Source of the DNA: Glaciihabitans tibetensis
Lineage (GTDB): Bacteria; Actinomycetota; Actinomycetes; Actinomycetales; Microbacteriaceae
Direction: 5' to 3'
Assembly (NCBI RefSeq): GCF_003003265.1
Contig: NZ_PVTL01000001.1
Span: 742,876 to 806,875, forward strand
DNA: 64,000 nucleotides
This document shows positions 40,639 through 49,951 of the stretch, piece after piece. A model generated the notes under the pieces. It saw only the letters and a list, made by a program, of their open reading frames with translations. It ran no database searches and was not told the DNA's origin. How positions within the stretch are numbered: the first letter of the stretch is position 1; the number at the start of each line of letters is the position of its first letter. A program made the position numbers and the translations under genes.

Positions 40639-41796
40639 ATGTTCACTCGATCCGACCTCGCCACCCTCACCGCGGAGGCACCGGAACCGGCAGTCTCAAT
40701 CTTTTTACCCACGCATCCGGCGAGCAGCGACAGTCGTCAGGATCCCATTCGGCTGAAGAACCTCACGGCTCGAGCCCGAGACATCCTGGTTGCCTCCGGA
40801 CTCGAGCGCAGCCGGGCGGAGTCCATCCTGGAACCCGCCATCGCCCTCGTCGAAGACCACCGGTTCTGGCAAGAACTCGACGAAGGACTTGCGCTGTTCC
40901 TCAGCGGCGATGGGCGCCAGCACCGCTTCACCGTGCCGATTGAGCTACCAGAAGACGTGGTGGTGGCAAGTCGCTTTCACATCTCTCCCCTGTTGCCCCT
41001 GCTCGAGGGCGACGGCAGTTTCTATGTGCTGACGGTGACGGCGGATCGGGTCTGCCTGTACACCGGCACCCGGTTCGCGCTCGAACACCTGACGGGTGCA
41101 GAGCTGCCCGCCAGCATCCTCGACAGCCTCGGCGAGACCGACTACGAAAACCCCGTGAACGCCAGCCCGCCGAATCGTCCGCACACCGGGACCGCGAACA
41201 TCTCCAACGCGCAGGTATATGGCGACAGCCCCCGGGAATGGCGCAAGACCCGCCTGGTCGAGTTCGCCAGCAGGGTGGGAGCGGCGCTCGACCGCGTGCT
41301 CGCCGGATCTCGGCGCCCGGTTGTGCTGGTCGCGGGCGCCGAACTCTCCGGACAGCTCAAGGACGCACACTCGTTTGACGCGACCATCGAACAGAACCCC
41401 GAGTCGCTCAGTATCACCCAGCTGCGCGACGCGAGTTATCAGAGCCTTCAGGCGGTGTTGGATGTCGGGCGGGCCCGAGCCCAGGACCGTTACAACACGC
41501 TCACGGGGCGAGGTGACTCGCGCGCAACCGGGTCGCTCCGCCAGATCGTGAACCTGGCCATCGACGGGCGCGTCGAGGCGCTGTTGGTAGGGGAAGGGTC
41601 CGCAGAGTCGACCGGGTGGTCTGACCCGGCCGGAGCATCCGATCCTGTCGATCCGTCTGCCGAACCGGCGCGCAGCACCGGGGAACTGTTGAGCGCGGCG
41701 ATCGCAGCGACGCTTCTCCACGGCGGCGAGGTGCACACCGTGAGCGATCCGGACGGCGCGGACCCGCGGTCCGCCGGAGCGGTGCTGCGCTACTGA
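40639..41796 (+). CDS. baeRF3 family protein (bacterial archaeo-eukaryotic release-factor-like)
   Basis: 385 residues. SIFLPTHPASSDSRQDPIRLKNL at the start, then FALFLSGDG-type LALFLSGDG, FYVLTVTADRVCLYTGTR and RRPVVLVAGAEL match the baeRF group of peptide release-factor-1 relatives. Their role is thought to be ribosome rescue or hibernation under stress but is not well established. A Ser/Asp/Pro-rich insert (about 325-350) lies in the C-terminal part. AAGGGAG precedes the ATG. Confidence 0.78.
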   Translation: MFTRSDLATLTAEAPEPAVSIFLPTHPASSDSRQDPIRLKNLTARARDILVASGLERSRAESILEPAIALVEDHRFWQELDEGLALFLSGDGRQHRFTVPIELPEDVVVASRFHISPLLPLLEGDGSFYVLTVTADRVCLYTGTRFALEHLTGAELPASILDSLGETDYENPVNASPPNRPHTGTANISNAQVYGDSPREWRKTRLVEFASRVGAALDRVLAGSRRPVVLVAGAELSGQLKDAHSFDATIEQNPESLSITQLRDASYQSLQAVLDVGRARAQDRYNTLTGRGDSRATGSLRQIVNLAIDGRVEALLVGEGSAESTGWSDPAGASDPVDPSAEPARSTGELLSAAIAATLLHGGEVHTVSDPDGADPRSAGAVLRY

Positions 41797-41828
41797 CGCC
41801 TGCAGGGCCTGCGGCTATAGCTGACGGG

Positions 41829-41834
41829 TATAGT
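41829..41834 (+). promoter_or_regulatory. -10 element TATAGT for rhodanese gene
   Basis: TATAGT, 7 nt, then the ATG at 41842. Confidence 0.45.
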
Positions 41835-41841
41835 CGTGCGA

Positions 41842-42150
41842 ATGAACGAGATCACCCCAGCAGAACTGGCCGCCCGCGGTGTCGTCACCGTCATCGACGT
41901 TCGTGAGACCGATGAGTACGAGCTGGGCCACGTTCCCGGCGCGAAATTGATCCCGCTGGGCGAGCTCGCGGCGCGCACCAGCGAGATTCCGACCAGCGGG
42001 CCGGTGTACATCGTCTGCCACAGTGGCATGCGGAGTGCGCGCGCCACGGAGTTCCTCGCCGCGGACGGCATCGACGCGGTCAACGTCGTCGGCGGCACGG
42101 CGGCCTGGCAGCAGGTCGGCTTGCCGACCACCCGCGGCGCGGCCGCATAA
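41842..42150 (+). CDS. Single-domain rhodanese-like sulfurtransferase
   Basis: 102 residues, one rhodanese domain: VTVIDVRETDEYELGHVPGAKLIPLG and the active loop C59-HSGMRS. Transfers sulfane sulfur to a thiol acceptor in the cytoplasm. The leaderless -10 decides the ATG at 41842; a GTG six bases earlier would be too near the -10. Confidence 0.9.
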   Translation: MNEITPAELAARGVVTVIDVRETDEYELGHVPGAKLIPLGELAARTSEIPTSGPVYIVCHSGMRSARATEFLAADGIDAVNVVGGTAAWQQVGLPTTRGAAA

Positions 42151-42208
42151 CGCGACCCCGCCCCCGTTCAGCCGCGACCAATCCTTCGCCTCGCTAACCC
42201 GCGCGGAC

Positions 42209-42251
42209 CGATGAACGGCTACTTACCGGGCAACGAGTAGCTTGTTCATCG
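42209..42251. terminator. Bidirectional hairpin between rhodanese and lipoprotein genes
   Basis: CGATGAAC-g-GCTACT pairs with AGTAGC-tt-GTTCATCG around a 12-nt loop (arms 42209-42223 and 42236-42251) between convergent gene ends. No T tract. Confidence 0.55.
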
Positions 42252-42255
42252 TGGA

Positions 42256-43767
42256 CTACTTCGCAACGGTGAACATCGACAGCCCGGCGGCCCCACCGAT
42301 CAGGTAGCGATCGTCCCCGAGCGCGGTGCCGGCGATGCGGATGGCGTCGGGCGAATAGGACGTCTGCGCCAAAGGCGTTTTGGCCAGGTCACAAGGGAAC
42401 GTGTCGCTTCCGGCGACGAATTCTCGCTCGCCGCCCGTTGTGTGCGGGTAGTAGGTGACGTAAAACTTCCGCTGTTGCGAGCAGGCAACGGTGCCCTCAG
42501 TCACCGGGTCGCCCACAACACCCGTCACCGCGTTAATCGGCACCACGACGCCGTCAACAACGGCAAGTTTGAGAGGGTTCGTCCCCGTCGCGAAACCCAC
42601 CGCGTAGGACGAAACAGAATTGGCCAGGTCGCCGCCGAGCGGGACCTCCCACTCGATATCACCGGTCGCCATGTTCACGCCGACCAGGGTCATGTCCAGC
42701 CCCGTTGTTGTTACCGTGCGCTCGACACCCTCAACGAGGGGCCCAACCTCGGTGGTACCCGCGTTGATGCGGCAGAACGGCTGAACTCCGGGAGACTCCT
42801 CTACGTCGATGCGACCAAGGGAGCAGGTAGCAACCCCCGGAAGCGACCAGACGACCGAGCCGTCGTTCGCGTCTACACCCACAAGTTTCTGAGCCGTTTC
42901 ATCGAGCGTATATGGCGAGTCCGTGCCCCGCGCCGGTTCCAGGTAGAAACCAGATCCCACAATGAGTCCGGTCGCCCCCTCACCGGTCCAGGTGTACCCA
43001 GCGTCGGAGGAGTAGCCCTCGCCGAAGATGTCGCTGTACGGCACCTCCCAGCGGGACGTTCCGTCGGAGTTGTACCCGATCATCTCGACGTTGCCGTTTG
43101 CCGGCCGCCCCAGCGTGCCATAGATGTTGGCTCCGAGCGGTCGCGCGCCTGCGGCAACGGTTTCATCGTTGAACATCGCGGCCTCACCCGTCGCAACGTC
43201 GACCCGGAAGTCGCCTTGGTCGGACGAATAGGTGTCCGCCAGACTACCGACGCCACACACTTTGGTGTCGTCTGCGCACGCGAAGGGGCGACCCAGCGCG
43301 AACACGTCGGCGATGGTATGCACCGGCGTTCCGGTGGCGAGATCGGCGATGATCAGCTCGGTCTTCTGCGTACCCATTTCCTGACGAAGGTATGTGGCGT
43401 AGCTGGCACCGTCGAACTCAAACAAATCGAGCCAGAATGGCACACCCCGGGTTCCCATTCCGGGATCTGCGATGTCCCGCCACATTTCCTGCCCGGTTGC
43501 CGCATCCCACACCACGGCGTTCATGGATCGGTCGGCGGCCTCAACGTAGGATCCGACGTACCCGTCGATCGAGGCGGGATCGCCGAGCAGGTCTGCGGCG
43601 ACGGTCCACGTCGGTTCAACCTGGGTCGTCAGATCCAGCACCAGGGCCTCGGGGGTGGCTTCTGCCGTCGGGTCATCGGAGGCGTCTGGCGCGGGCCCTC
43701 CGGTGCATCCGGCGAGCAGCGCGATCAACGCAATTCCCGCGACGGCGATGGGTACGGTGCGATTCAC
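42256..43767 (-). CDS. PQQ-type beta-propeller lipoprotein
   Basis: 503 residues from a GTG with GGAGG 6 nt upstream; the frame opens earlier but lacks a ribosome site. Lipoprotein signal with lipobox LAGC (Cys21). The rest resembles a PQQ-binding-like propeller: repeats such as VWDAATGQEMWRD, VDANDGSVVWSLPG and VNMATGDIEWEVPLGG. Anchored outside the membrane; usually a scaffold rather than an enzyme. It faces the rhodanese gene across a hairpin. Confidence 0.82.
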   Translation of the reverse strand: MNRTVPIAVAGIALIALLAGCTGGPAPDASDDPTAEATPEALVLDLTTQVEPTWTVAADLLGDPASIDGYVGSYVEAADRSMNAVVWDAATGQEMWRDIADPGMGTRGVPFWLDLFEFDGASYATYLRQEMGTQKTELIIADLATGTPVHTIADVFALGRPFACADDTKVCGVGSLADTYSSDQGDFRVDVATGEAAMFNDETVAAGARPLGANIYGTLGRPANGNVEMIGYNSDGTSRWEVPYSDIFGEGYSSDAGYTWTGEGATGLIVGSGFYLEPARGTDSPYTLDETAQKLVGVDANDGSVVWSLPGVATCSLGRIDVEESPGVQPFCRINAGTTEVGPLVEGVERTVTTTGLDMTLVGVNMATGDIEWEVPLGGDLANSVSSYAVGFATGTNPLKLAVVDGVVVPINAVTGVVGDPVTEGTVACSQQRKFYVTYYPHTTGGEREFVAGSDTFPCDLAKTPLAQTSYSPDAIRIAGTALGDDRYLIGGAAGLSMFTVAK

Positions 43768-43826
43768 GATGGGCCTCCAACCACATGGCAGACGGAGCGT
43801 TCCACCCACCTATAGTTGACATCCTC

Positions 43827-46800
43827 TCACGCTTCGACCAGCTCGATGAAAGCACTGAGTTGCGCCAGTGCCGCCGCGTTATTCGGGAGGTACTCCGTAA
43901 GGGCGGGCGAGTAGACAAGGTAGGCCGCCCACTGGGCGCGCGAGATAGCGACGTTGAGCCGGTTCGCCAGCAGAAGAAACTCCAGGCCGCGGGGAACCTC
44001 GTCGGTGGAGGACGCCGCGAGCGACACCACCGCGACCGCAGCCTCCCTGCCCTGGAACTTGTCCACCGTGCCGACCGCCACCTCGCCGAGTCCGAGCGCG
44101 ATAAAGCGCTCACGGAGCAGTTCGACCTGGGCGTTGTACGGCGCGACCACGATCAGGTCGGCTTGCTCGAGGGCGCGAACCACACCAGCATCCGTCCAGT
44201 CCCGTCCGAGTAGGGAGCCGATAATCTCCACAACGGCGTCGACCTCCTCGGGCGACGATGTCGAGTTGAGTGTGTGGTGCACCGGCACCGGGTGCAGGCC
44301 GGGGGCCACCCCATCGAGGTCGCGAGGGCCCGCCTGCGAAACCAATTTTCCTTCGTACGACAGCCGCGAGACCGGGAGGCAGACGGCCGGGTGCATCCGC
44401 CAGCTCTTCGCGAGAAAGTACCCGAGCTCGGGCGGGAGGACGTCGTGACCATCCGAGAGCCAGGCGAGCGCCGCGACATCCACCGGCTCCGGGTGTGAGC
44501 CCTGGCTTACCTGCGGAAGCTGCTGGGGATCACCGAGCAGCAGCAGGCGAGTGGCCGCGACGGCGGAGGCGATCGTGCTGGCGAGCGAAAACTGTCCGGC
44601 TTCGTCGATGACCAGCAGGTCGAGCGATCCCGGTTCGATCTGCGCCGCGTTGCTGAACGCCCACGCGGTACCGCCCACGACAAAACCGCCCTCCTGCGCA
44701 GTGAACTCGGCGAAGCCGGTGGCGGATAGCGGAGTCCAGGGTGTCAGCGAGGGCTCATCGCCCGCCTTCGGCTTCTTACCAACCCGAGAAGGATGGAGGC
44801 CGGCCTTCACCACGGCGGCCAGCATGTTCTCGACCGTCGCGTGCGACTGAGCCACGACGCCGATGCGCCAGCCGTGATTCTGCACGAGGTCGGCGATCAC
44901 GCGGGAGCCGGTGTAGGTCTTGCCGGTGCCGGGTGGCCCCTGGACGGCGAGGTAGGAGTGGTCGAGGGTGAGCAGGGTGTCGCGGATCGCCTCCGCGGTC
45001 TCGACGACAACGCCCGTACGGGTGAGAAGCGGGGTGACCGTGCCCCGGGGAGGTTGTCGTCGGAGGATGTCGAGGGCCGCATCGGGCATCATCGCGGGAA
45101 GCGCATCGAGAACGCGCTGGCCCCAGTCGGCGATCGCGGTGACCTGTGTGCCCGGGGAAGGAGGTGTACCCGGGGTGAGCGCGATGGGCAGATCGCTGTA
45201 CGGGTCGGCTGCGGTGCGGAGCTTCTCTGTCAGGTAGTAGATATCGCCGCTGCTACTCGAGTCGATAGCGCTGATGGTGGTGCGCTCGTGCGCCACGCGC
45301 GAGCCCGGCTCGGCTATTCCGCCGAGGGATGGGTAGGGGGCGTCGTACATCAGGAAGGGTTTCTGACCGACCTTGAACGAACTGCCCGGCGCAGGCGTGC
45401 CGCTGATCTCAAGCACCCGGGACAGGCTGCGGTCGCGTCCCACCTTCTCCCAGTCGCGCTCCACCGCCACGCGGGAGACGATCAGCACGTCGCGGGTGTC
45501 TGCCCAATCGTCGACGGGGTTGCGCAGCCGGTCGAAGTGCTCCTGCCAGAACTTCTTGCCCTCCCGGCGGTGATAGTCGATCGCCGCGGACGCCAGGGCG
45601 AGTGCGGTGTGGTCGGCCGTGCGCTCCCCCGGCGGGATGTCGTCGATGCGCGCGGCGAGCTCGAGATAGACCGGACTGGGTTCACGCACCGGGATGTCGA
45701 GCTCCAGGTCGCGCCCGCTCGCCCGGGCAGCTCCTGTCTCGTCTGCCCGGGCCAGGAGCCAGTCGCGCAAACGCAGTGTCGAGAGGCAGTCGTACTCGTT
45801 GTAGTCGGCGATCGCGTCGAGCTTCGCCTGGCTCTGCACGAGATCGCCCGCGCGGAACAGGTCCCGGGCATCGGCGTACTCCGTGATCGAATCGGCCGCG
45901 TTGTCCACGCCGTCGCGGTGCTGGGCGCCCATGTACAGCGGTTCCAGCTTCTTGATCGAGTAACTGCGCGAGCCCACCCGCAGCGCTTTCTTGACAATGG
46001 GGTACAGGTCGACCAGCACGCCCGCGCGCAGCAGGTCGTCGACCGCGTCTTCGCCGACGCCGTGCCGCGCGGCCAGTGACAGCAGGTGCGTGCGCTCGTA
46101 CGCGGCGTAGTGGTAGATGTGCATCGCCGGGTGGCGTGCACGGCGCCGCTTCACGTAGTCGAGGAAGTCGATGAGGGCCTGGCGCTCCTCCGCGAAGGAG
46201 TGCGCCCAGAACGGCACAAACGTCTCGTCGGGCTCGATCAGGCCGAACAGGTAGTCGAGCCCCCACTGTACTGATGAGGACTGTGTTGACCCCACACCCA
46301 CTTCGCTGTACAGCGGATCTCCCTCGAAGTCGAAGAAGATGTCGCCATCGTCCGGCTCCGGCAGCGCCTCGAGCGCGGAGGGGTCGTAGACCTCGACGGC
46401 GGGGGTCTTCGAGCTGCCGGTCTGCAATTGCACGCGGGCCTGGGCGCGGAGTGCGCGCAACGCGGACTCCGACAGGCCGGCCACCACGCTGGAGGACGAC
46501 GCCAGCTCGTCGATCGTGGTGATACCCGCCTCTGCCAGTTTTTTACGCTGGGTGAGTTTCATTCCTGCGACCAGGAGCACGTCGCGGTGCGCCTCGACCT
46601 CGACCGAACACGCTCCACAGCGCCCGCAGGCCGCGTAGCGGGGGTCGCCCCAGGCCGTGGCTTCGTCGGCCTCCACGCGCTCGTCGATCAGACGCTGCAA
46701 CCGGTCACGCCGTTTGCGATAGACCGGCAGGATGTCGCGGAGCCGATGTGAACTCGTGCGGCCGTCACCGAGGAGCAGATGAACCTGTTCGCCGACGGGT

Positions 46801-47372
46801 ATGCCCTGCTTCACCAGCTGGTCGCCGTAGGCGGCGAGCTGCAGCAGGGCGGTGATTTTCTCCTTGCGGGCAAGTTTCGTGTCGTATACCTCGTAGTCGC
46901 CGTCGGCGTTCAGGAGGATGAAGTCGGCGAACCCGACGAAGCGCCCGTCGAAGAAGGTCGCCTGGAAGAGCACGTCTGCCTTGGCGCGGAGGGCATCAGA
47001 TGTGGCGGATGCCGCCTGCGCGAGCTCCGTCATGGCGGGCCTCGCGAACTCCACGACCGTGCGGGTGCGCTTGAACTCTTCGAGCGTCGCGAGTTCGTGG
47101 GCGTCGCCGAGTTTGCCGGCGCGCGCCATCATCGCGTCGCCGTCATCAACCGCCCGCTCGATTCGCCCGAGTTTGCCGTCGAGTTTGCGCATCAGCGCCC
47201 ACTCGCACTGTGCGGCGGCGGTGAGGTCGCTCGCGCTGTAGACAACAACGGGCGTGCCGGCAACGGGCGTAGTGGAAACGGGCGTAGTGGAAACGGGCGT
47301 GCCGGCAACGGGCGCAGCCGCAACGGGCACGGTGGACACGGGCGCCGCAGCAGCGGGGTCGAGCAGAAACAC
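43827..47372 (-). CDS. TM0106-family RecB-like nuclease fused to SF1 helicase
   Basis: 1181 residues. Order: a Thr/Pro/Val/Ala pentapeptide head; a RecB-like nuclease start (VYSASDLTAAAQCEWALMRKL) with VGFADFILLNADGDYEVYDTK carrying acidic and Lys nuclease residues; a Cys cluster CGRCGAC, perhaps an iron-sulfur or zinc site; an RNase-H-like part (DIFFDFEGDPL); and an SF1 Dna2/UPF1-like helicase with GPPGTGKT (K818) and VIDEAGQFSLA. The start GTG at 47372 has AAAGG 5-6 nt upstream; a TTG at 47385-47387 lacks one. Role unknown: DNA repair or defence. Confidence 0.82.
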   Translation of the reverse strand: MFLLDPAAAAPVSTVPVAAAPVAGTPVSTTPVSTTPVAGTPVVVYSASDLTAAAQCEWALMRKLDGKLGRIERAVDDGDAMMARAGKLGDAHELATLEEFKRTRTVVEFARPAMTELAQAASATSDALRAKADVLFQATFFDGRFVGFADFILLNADGDYEVYDTKLARKEKITALLQLAAYGDQLVKQGIPVGEQVHLLLGDGRTSSHRLRDILPVYRKRRDRLQRLIDERVEADEATAWGDPRYAACGRCGACSVEVEAHRDVLLVAGMKLTQRKKLAEAGITTIDELASSSSVVAGLSESALRALRAQARVQLQTGSSKTPAVEVYDPSALEALPEPDDGDIFFDFEGDPLYSEVGVGSTQSSSVQWGLDYLFGLIEPDETFVPFWAHSFAEERQALIDFLDYVKRRRARHPAMHIYHYAAYERTHLLSLAARHGVGEDAVDDLLRAGVLVDLYPIVKKALRVGSRSYSIKKLEPLYMGAQHRDGVDNAADSITEYADARDLFRAGDLVQSQAKLDAIADYNEYDCLSTLRLRDWLLARADETGAARASGRDLELDIPVREPSPVYLELAARIDDIPPGERTADHTALALASAAIDYHRREGKKFWQEHFDRLRNPVDDWADTRDVLIVSRVAVERDWEKVGRDRSLSRVLEISGTPAPGSSFKVGQKPFLMYDAPYPSLGGIAEPGSRVAHERTTISAIDSSSSGDIYYLTEKLRTAADPYSDLPIALTPGTPPSPGTQVTAIADWGQRVLDALPAMMPDAALDILRRQPPRGTVTPLLTRTGVVVETAEAIRDTLLTLDHSYLAVQGPPGTGKTYTGSRVIADLVQNHGWRIGVVAQSHATVENMLAAVVKAGLHPSRVGKKPKAGDEPSLTPWTPLSATGFAEFTAQEGGFVVGGTAWAFSNAAQIEPGSLDLLVIDEAGQFSLASTIASAVAATRLLLLGDPQQLPQVSQGSHPEPVDVAALAWLSDGHDVLPPELGYFLAKSWRMHPAVCLPVSRLSYEGKLVSQAGPRDLDGVAPGLHPVPVHHTLNSTSSPEEVDAVVEIIGSLLGRDWTDAGVVRALEQADLIVVAPYNAQVELLRERFIALGLGEVAVGTVDKFQGREAAVAVVSLAASSTDEVPRGLEFLLLANRLNVAISRAQWAAYLVYSPALTEYLPNNAAALAQLSAFIELVEA
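47248..47352. repeat. 15-bp tandem repeat (7 units) at nuclease-helicase N-terminus
   Basis: Seven 15-bp units acgggcgtagtggaa / acgggcgtgccggca encode the TTPVS/GTPVA pentapeptides ahead of the nuclease domain; two neighbouring units (47263-47292) are identical. Confidence 0.92.
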
Positions 47373-47536
47373 GGGCGCCTTTACCAAGCATCGCGGGAAT
47401 GAGCATCGTGAGGGATGTACACCGACCCGAAGTACTCGGGATCGTTACGAGGTTACTCGTGGCCGGCGACATCCCCCACGCTGCATCGAATCGCTCTGCG
47501 TAGCTTCACGCTGCAGCAACGCAGACGCTTTCGCTG

Positions 47537-48454
47537 CTACGCCGGTTCGTTCTTGCGCACGTGCGAGACGTTCGCGTGGGCGAGCGCCCAGTCGAGCGCG
47601 TAGTCGGCAACGGCCTCCCAACCGGGTTCGCCGCAGGTGAAGTGGGAGCGTCCGGGGAACTCGTGGTAGTCGGTGTGTGCCGCGGACTTGTCGTAGTGCC
47701 TCGCGTTGGACTTGCTCACCGAGGCCGGCATGATGTGGTCAGAGCCTCCGGAAATGAAGAGTAGCGGAGCCCGGTCGTCGAACGCGTAGTCGACCCAGGT
47801 TTCCTGATGGCCGGGCTTGAAATTGGCGACCAGACCATACGTCCACACCCAACTGCCGGGCGCGGGAATGTGGTACCGCTCGTAGACCTTGTTCGACTCC
47901 TCCACGCCCAGGGTGTTGGTGAAGGTGTAGTGAAACTGCTCCGCGGTGAACCCCACCGCCTTGTGCGCGTTGGACGGCTTGCTGAGGATCGGGAACAACG
48001 CCTTCAGCTGCGACGGCGGGTTGACCCGCACGCCCTCGGTCGGGGCGGTGTTGATGCAGACGCCCGCGGCGCCGAGACCGCGCGCGATCAACAGCTGGGT
48101 GAGCGCGCCGCCGAAGGAGTGGCCCATGATGATCGGCGGCTTCTCCAACCCGGTCACCACCGCGGCGAGGTGGTCGATCGTTTTCGGGACGGTCGCCTCC
48201 GCGATCACGTCGGAGTTCTCCCGAAGTGCCTCCACCTCGACCTCGAACCCGGGGTAGGTGGGCGTGAGAACGCGGTATCCCTTCGCCTCGTAGTAGGGCA
48301 CCCAGAATTCCCAGCTGCGGGGCGTCATCCAGAGGCCGTGCACGAGCACGATGGTGTCGGGTACAAAGGGGGACGTCGAATCGGCGTTCGCCGAATCGGC
48401 TTTCGGTGAGTCGGGGTTCGGTGAGTCGGGATTGAGGGCGCTGTCGCTGGTCAT
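47537..48454 (-). CDS. Alpha/beta hydrolase
   Basis: 305 residues. A disordered NPDSPNPDSPKADSANADS head (four 15-bp units) precedes an alpha/beta-hydrolase fold: oxyanion region VLVHGLWMTP, nucleophile elbow GHSFGG, acid in SGGSDHIMP, and His in FPGRSHF. Cytoplasmic, no signal peptide. Ester or lactone hydrolysis is likely; substrate unknown. AAGGA lies 8-9 nt before the ATG. Confidence 0.86.
   Translation of the reverse strand: MTSDSALNPDSPNPDSPKADSANADSTSPFVPDTIVLVHGLWMTPRSWEFWVPYYEAKGYRVLTPTYPGFEVEVEALRENSDVIAEATVPKTIDHLAAVVTGLEKPPIIMGHSFGGALTQLLIARGLGAAGVCINTAPTEGVRVNPPSQLKALFPILSKPSNAHKAVGFTAEQFHYTFTNTLGVEESNKVYERYHIPAPGSWVWTYGLVANFKPGHQETWVDYAFDDRAPLLFISGGSDHIMPASVSKSNARHYDKSAAHTDYHEFPGRSHFTCGEPGWEAVADYALDWALAHANVSHVRKNEPA
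48375..48434. repeat. 15-bp tandem repeat (4 units) at hydrolase N-terminus
   Basis: Four units like ggtgagtcggggttc encoding (N/K)PDSP/ADSAN pentapeptides. Confidence 0.88.
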
Positions 48455-48602
48455 CTGCCATTTCCTTCGGTCGGATTCCGGATTGGGGCTGGGCTGAACT
48501 CATCTCTGACGGGGCTGAACTGTCGCGACAGTAACGCGGCGTCCGCGCGACCTTCAAGGGGGCAACAACGCACACATCCTGCGAGGGTGGATGTCGCGTG
48601 GG

Positions 48603-48608
48603 TACAGT
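48603..48608 (+). promoter_or_regulatory. -10 element TACAGT for J-domain gene
   Basis: TACAGT, 6 nt, then the ATG at 48615. Confidence 0.45.
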
Positions 48609-48614
48609 GAGCGA

Positions 48615-49274
48615 ATGACCCCAGCTGAGGCAGCGCTCCTCCTCGGCGTCCGCAGCGACGCGGACGCTGCAGAGATCATGCACGCCTTCCGTCGCAGTGC
48701 GCGTTCGTCGCATCCCGACCTGCTGGTCGGCGCGTCCCGGGCGGAACTCACCGCCGCAGAAGAACGGTTCGTGCGGGTGAGTGCGGCACGTGACATCCTG
48801 CTCAAAAAGGCTGCCGCACCGGCGGGAACAGCTTCTTCTGGGCGAGAGCCGCCGGAAACGGATCTCGGTCCCGGCCAGTGGTTCACCTCGCCCAGCACCG
48901 GACGCCGCGTGTTCGTGGCCGAGCCCGAACCGGTGCCGCTGCCGCCGAGTACGTGGGCGCTCACCGCGTGGGTGGCGCTGCTCGGCGCCGCGGTCGCGCT
49001 CTCGTATTTTGGTGGACCCCTGCCGCGCAATCCCCTCGATCTCGTGCTGCGGATGATCCCGTTGGCGACCTTCGCCGTGGTCTACGCGATCACGGGCCGA
49101 CGTCCGTTCCTCGTGCTGGGCGTCGTCTGGGCGGCGGCGACCGCGGTGATGACCTTCGCACTCGCGTCGTTCGGGTCGCTGCTGGCGCTCGAGATCCTGC
49201 TCGTTCCGTTGCTGGCGTTGGGAGTTATCGGCAACCGCAAGCGGCGGCGGCGGGAGGCCGTGGCGGGGACGTAG
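48615..49274 (+). CDS. J-domain membrane protein
   Basis: 219 residues. An N-terminal J domain with the HPD motif (SSHPDLL, about residue 32) should recruit and stimulate a DnaK-type chaperone. A short linker leads to four hydrophobic segments (about 115-215) and a basic tail NRKRRRR. It likely brings Hsp70 to the membrane; client unknown. The leaderless -10 sets the start. Confidence 0.8.
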   Translation: MTPAEAALLLGVRSDADAAEIMHAFRRSARSSHPDLLVGASRAELTAAEERFVRVSAARDILLKKAAAPAGTASSGREPPETDLGPGQWFTSPSTGRRVFVAEPEPVPLPPSTWALTAWVALLGAAVALSYFGGPLPRNPLDLVLRMIPLATFAVVYAITGRRPFLVLGVVWAAATAVMTFALASFGSLLALEILLVPLLALGVIGNRKRRRREAVAGT

Positions 49275-49307
49275 TTATTCCCGCTACAACTACCCCGCAC
49301 CCTCCGG

Positions 49308-49859
49308 CTACACCGCGGCAGCACGCTCCCGGAACGCGATCATGTTCATGCGGTTGCCGCAACGCACGCTGCAAAACCGTTTCGACCCGTTGCGCGACAG
49401 GTCGATGAGCACCCCGTCACAATCCTCGGCCGCGCACTGGCGCAGGCGCGCGGTCTCGTCCGACCGGATCACGTCCACGAGCGCCAGCGCCACCTCCACG
49501 AGGATCCGCTCCGCCAGGGGCGCCTCGGGGTCGGTGGCGTGCAGGTGCCAGTCGATCCCGTCGTGGCGCGAGAGTTGCGGAAGCGCGCGCGCCTCCCGCA
49601 GCAGAGCATTGATCGCGGCGACCGCGTCGTCCCGCTGCAGTGTCCAGAGTGAGCGCAGCTGCTCCCGCGCTTCGCGCACCTCGGCAAGCTCGGGGTCGGT
49701 GCCGTCTATGCGGCCGGAGAACTGGTACGCCTGCATAAATGACACAGCTTCCGCCGGGGTCGACAGCTCATCTACCCCACTCTTCGTGGCTCCGGCGACC
49801 GTGTTTGCCAGCGCGACGGCGAAGTCCAGGCTGCATTCGGTGTCAGGGGCAAAATACAT
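49308..49859 (-). CDS. CGNR zinc-finger protein (ABATE domain)
   Basis: 183 residues. An N-terminal ABATE-like domain (LDFAVALANTVAG) and a C-terminal CGNR zinc finger with Cys in RQCAAEDCDGVLID and KRFCSVRCGNRMNM. Family members are stress-linked putative transcription regulators. AGGAG lies 5 nt before the ATG. Divergent from the EamA gene at 49952, which could be its target. Confidence 0.88.
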   Translation of the reverse strand: MYFAPDTECSLDFAVALANTVAGATKSGVDELSTPAEAVSFMQAYQFSGRIDGTDPELAEVREAREQLRSLWTLQRDDAVAAINALLREARALPQLSRHDGIDWHLHATDPEAPLAERILVEVALALVDVIRSDETARLRQCAAEDCDGVLIDLSRNGSKRFCSVRCGNRMNMIAFRERAAAV

Positions 49860-49951
49860 TTTGACTCCTTACTCCGGATGACACTAACGTCTCCTATAGG
49901 CCCCGCGCAAGCAGCCGCGGCGCCCCGTCATCTTGATACGCCTGGAGCTTC

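Noticed and set aside
42442..43815. Long plus-strand open frame opposite the PQQ-type lipoprotein
   Set aside because: The minus-strand gene has a lipobox, ribosome site and propeller repeats; the opposite frame has none and is a codon-bias shadow.
44793..46079. Plus-strand open frame opposite the nuclease-helicase gene
   Set aside because: The helicase reading on the minus strand has intact Walker and nuclease motifs; the antisense product is Arg/His/Val-rich without domains.
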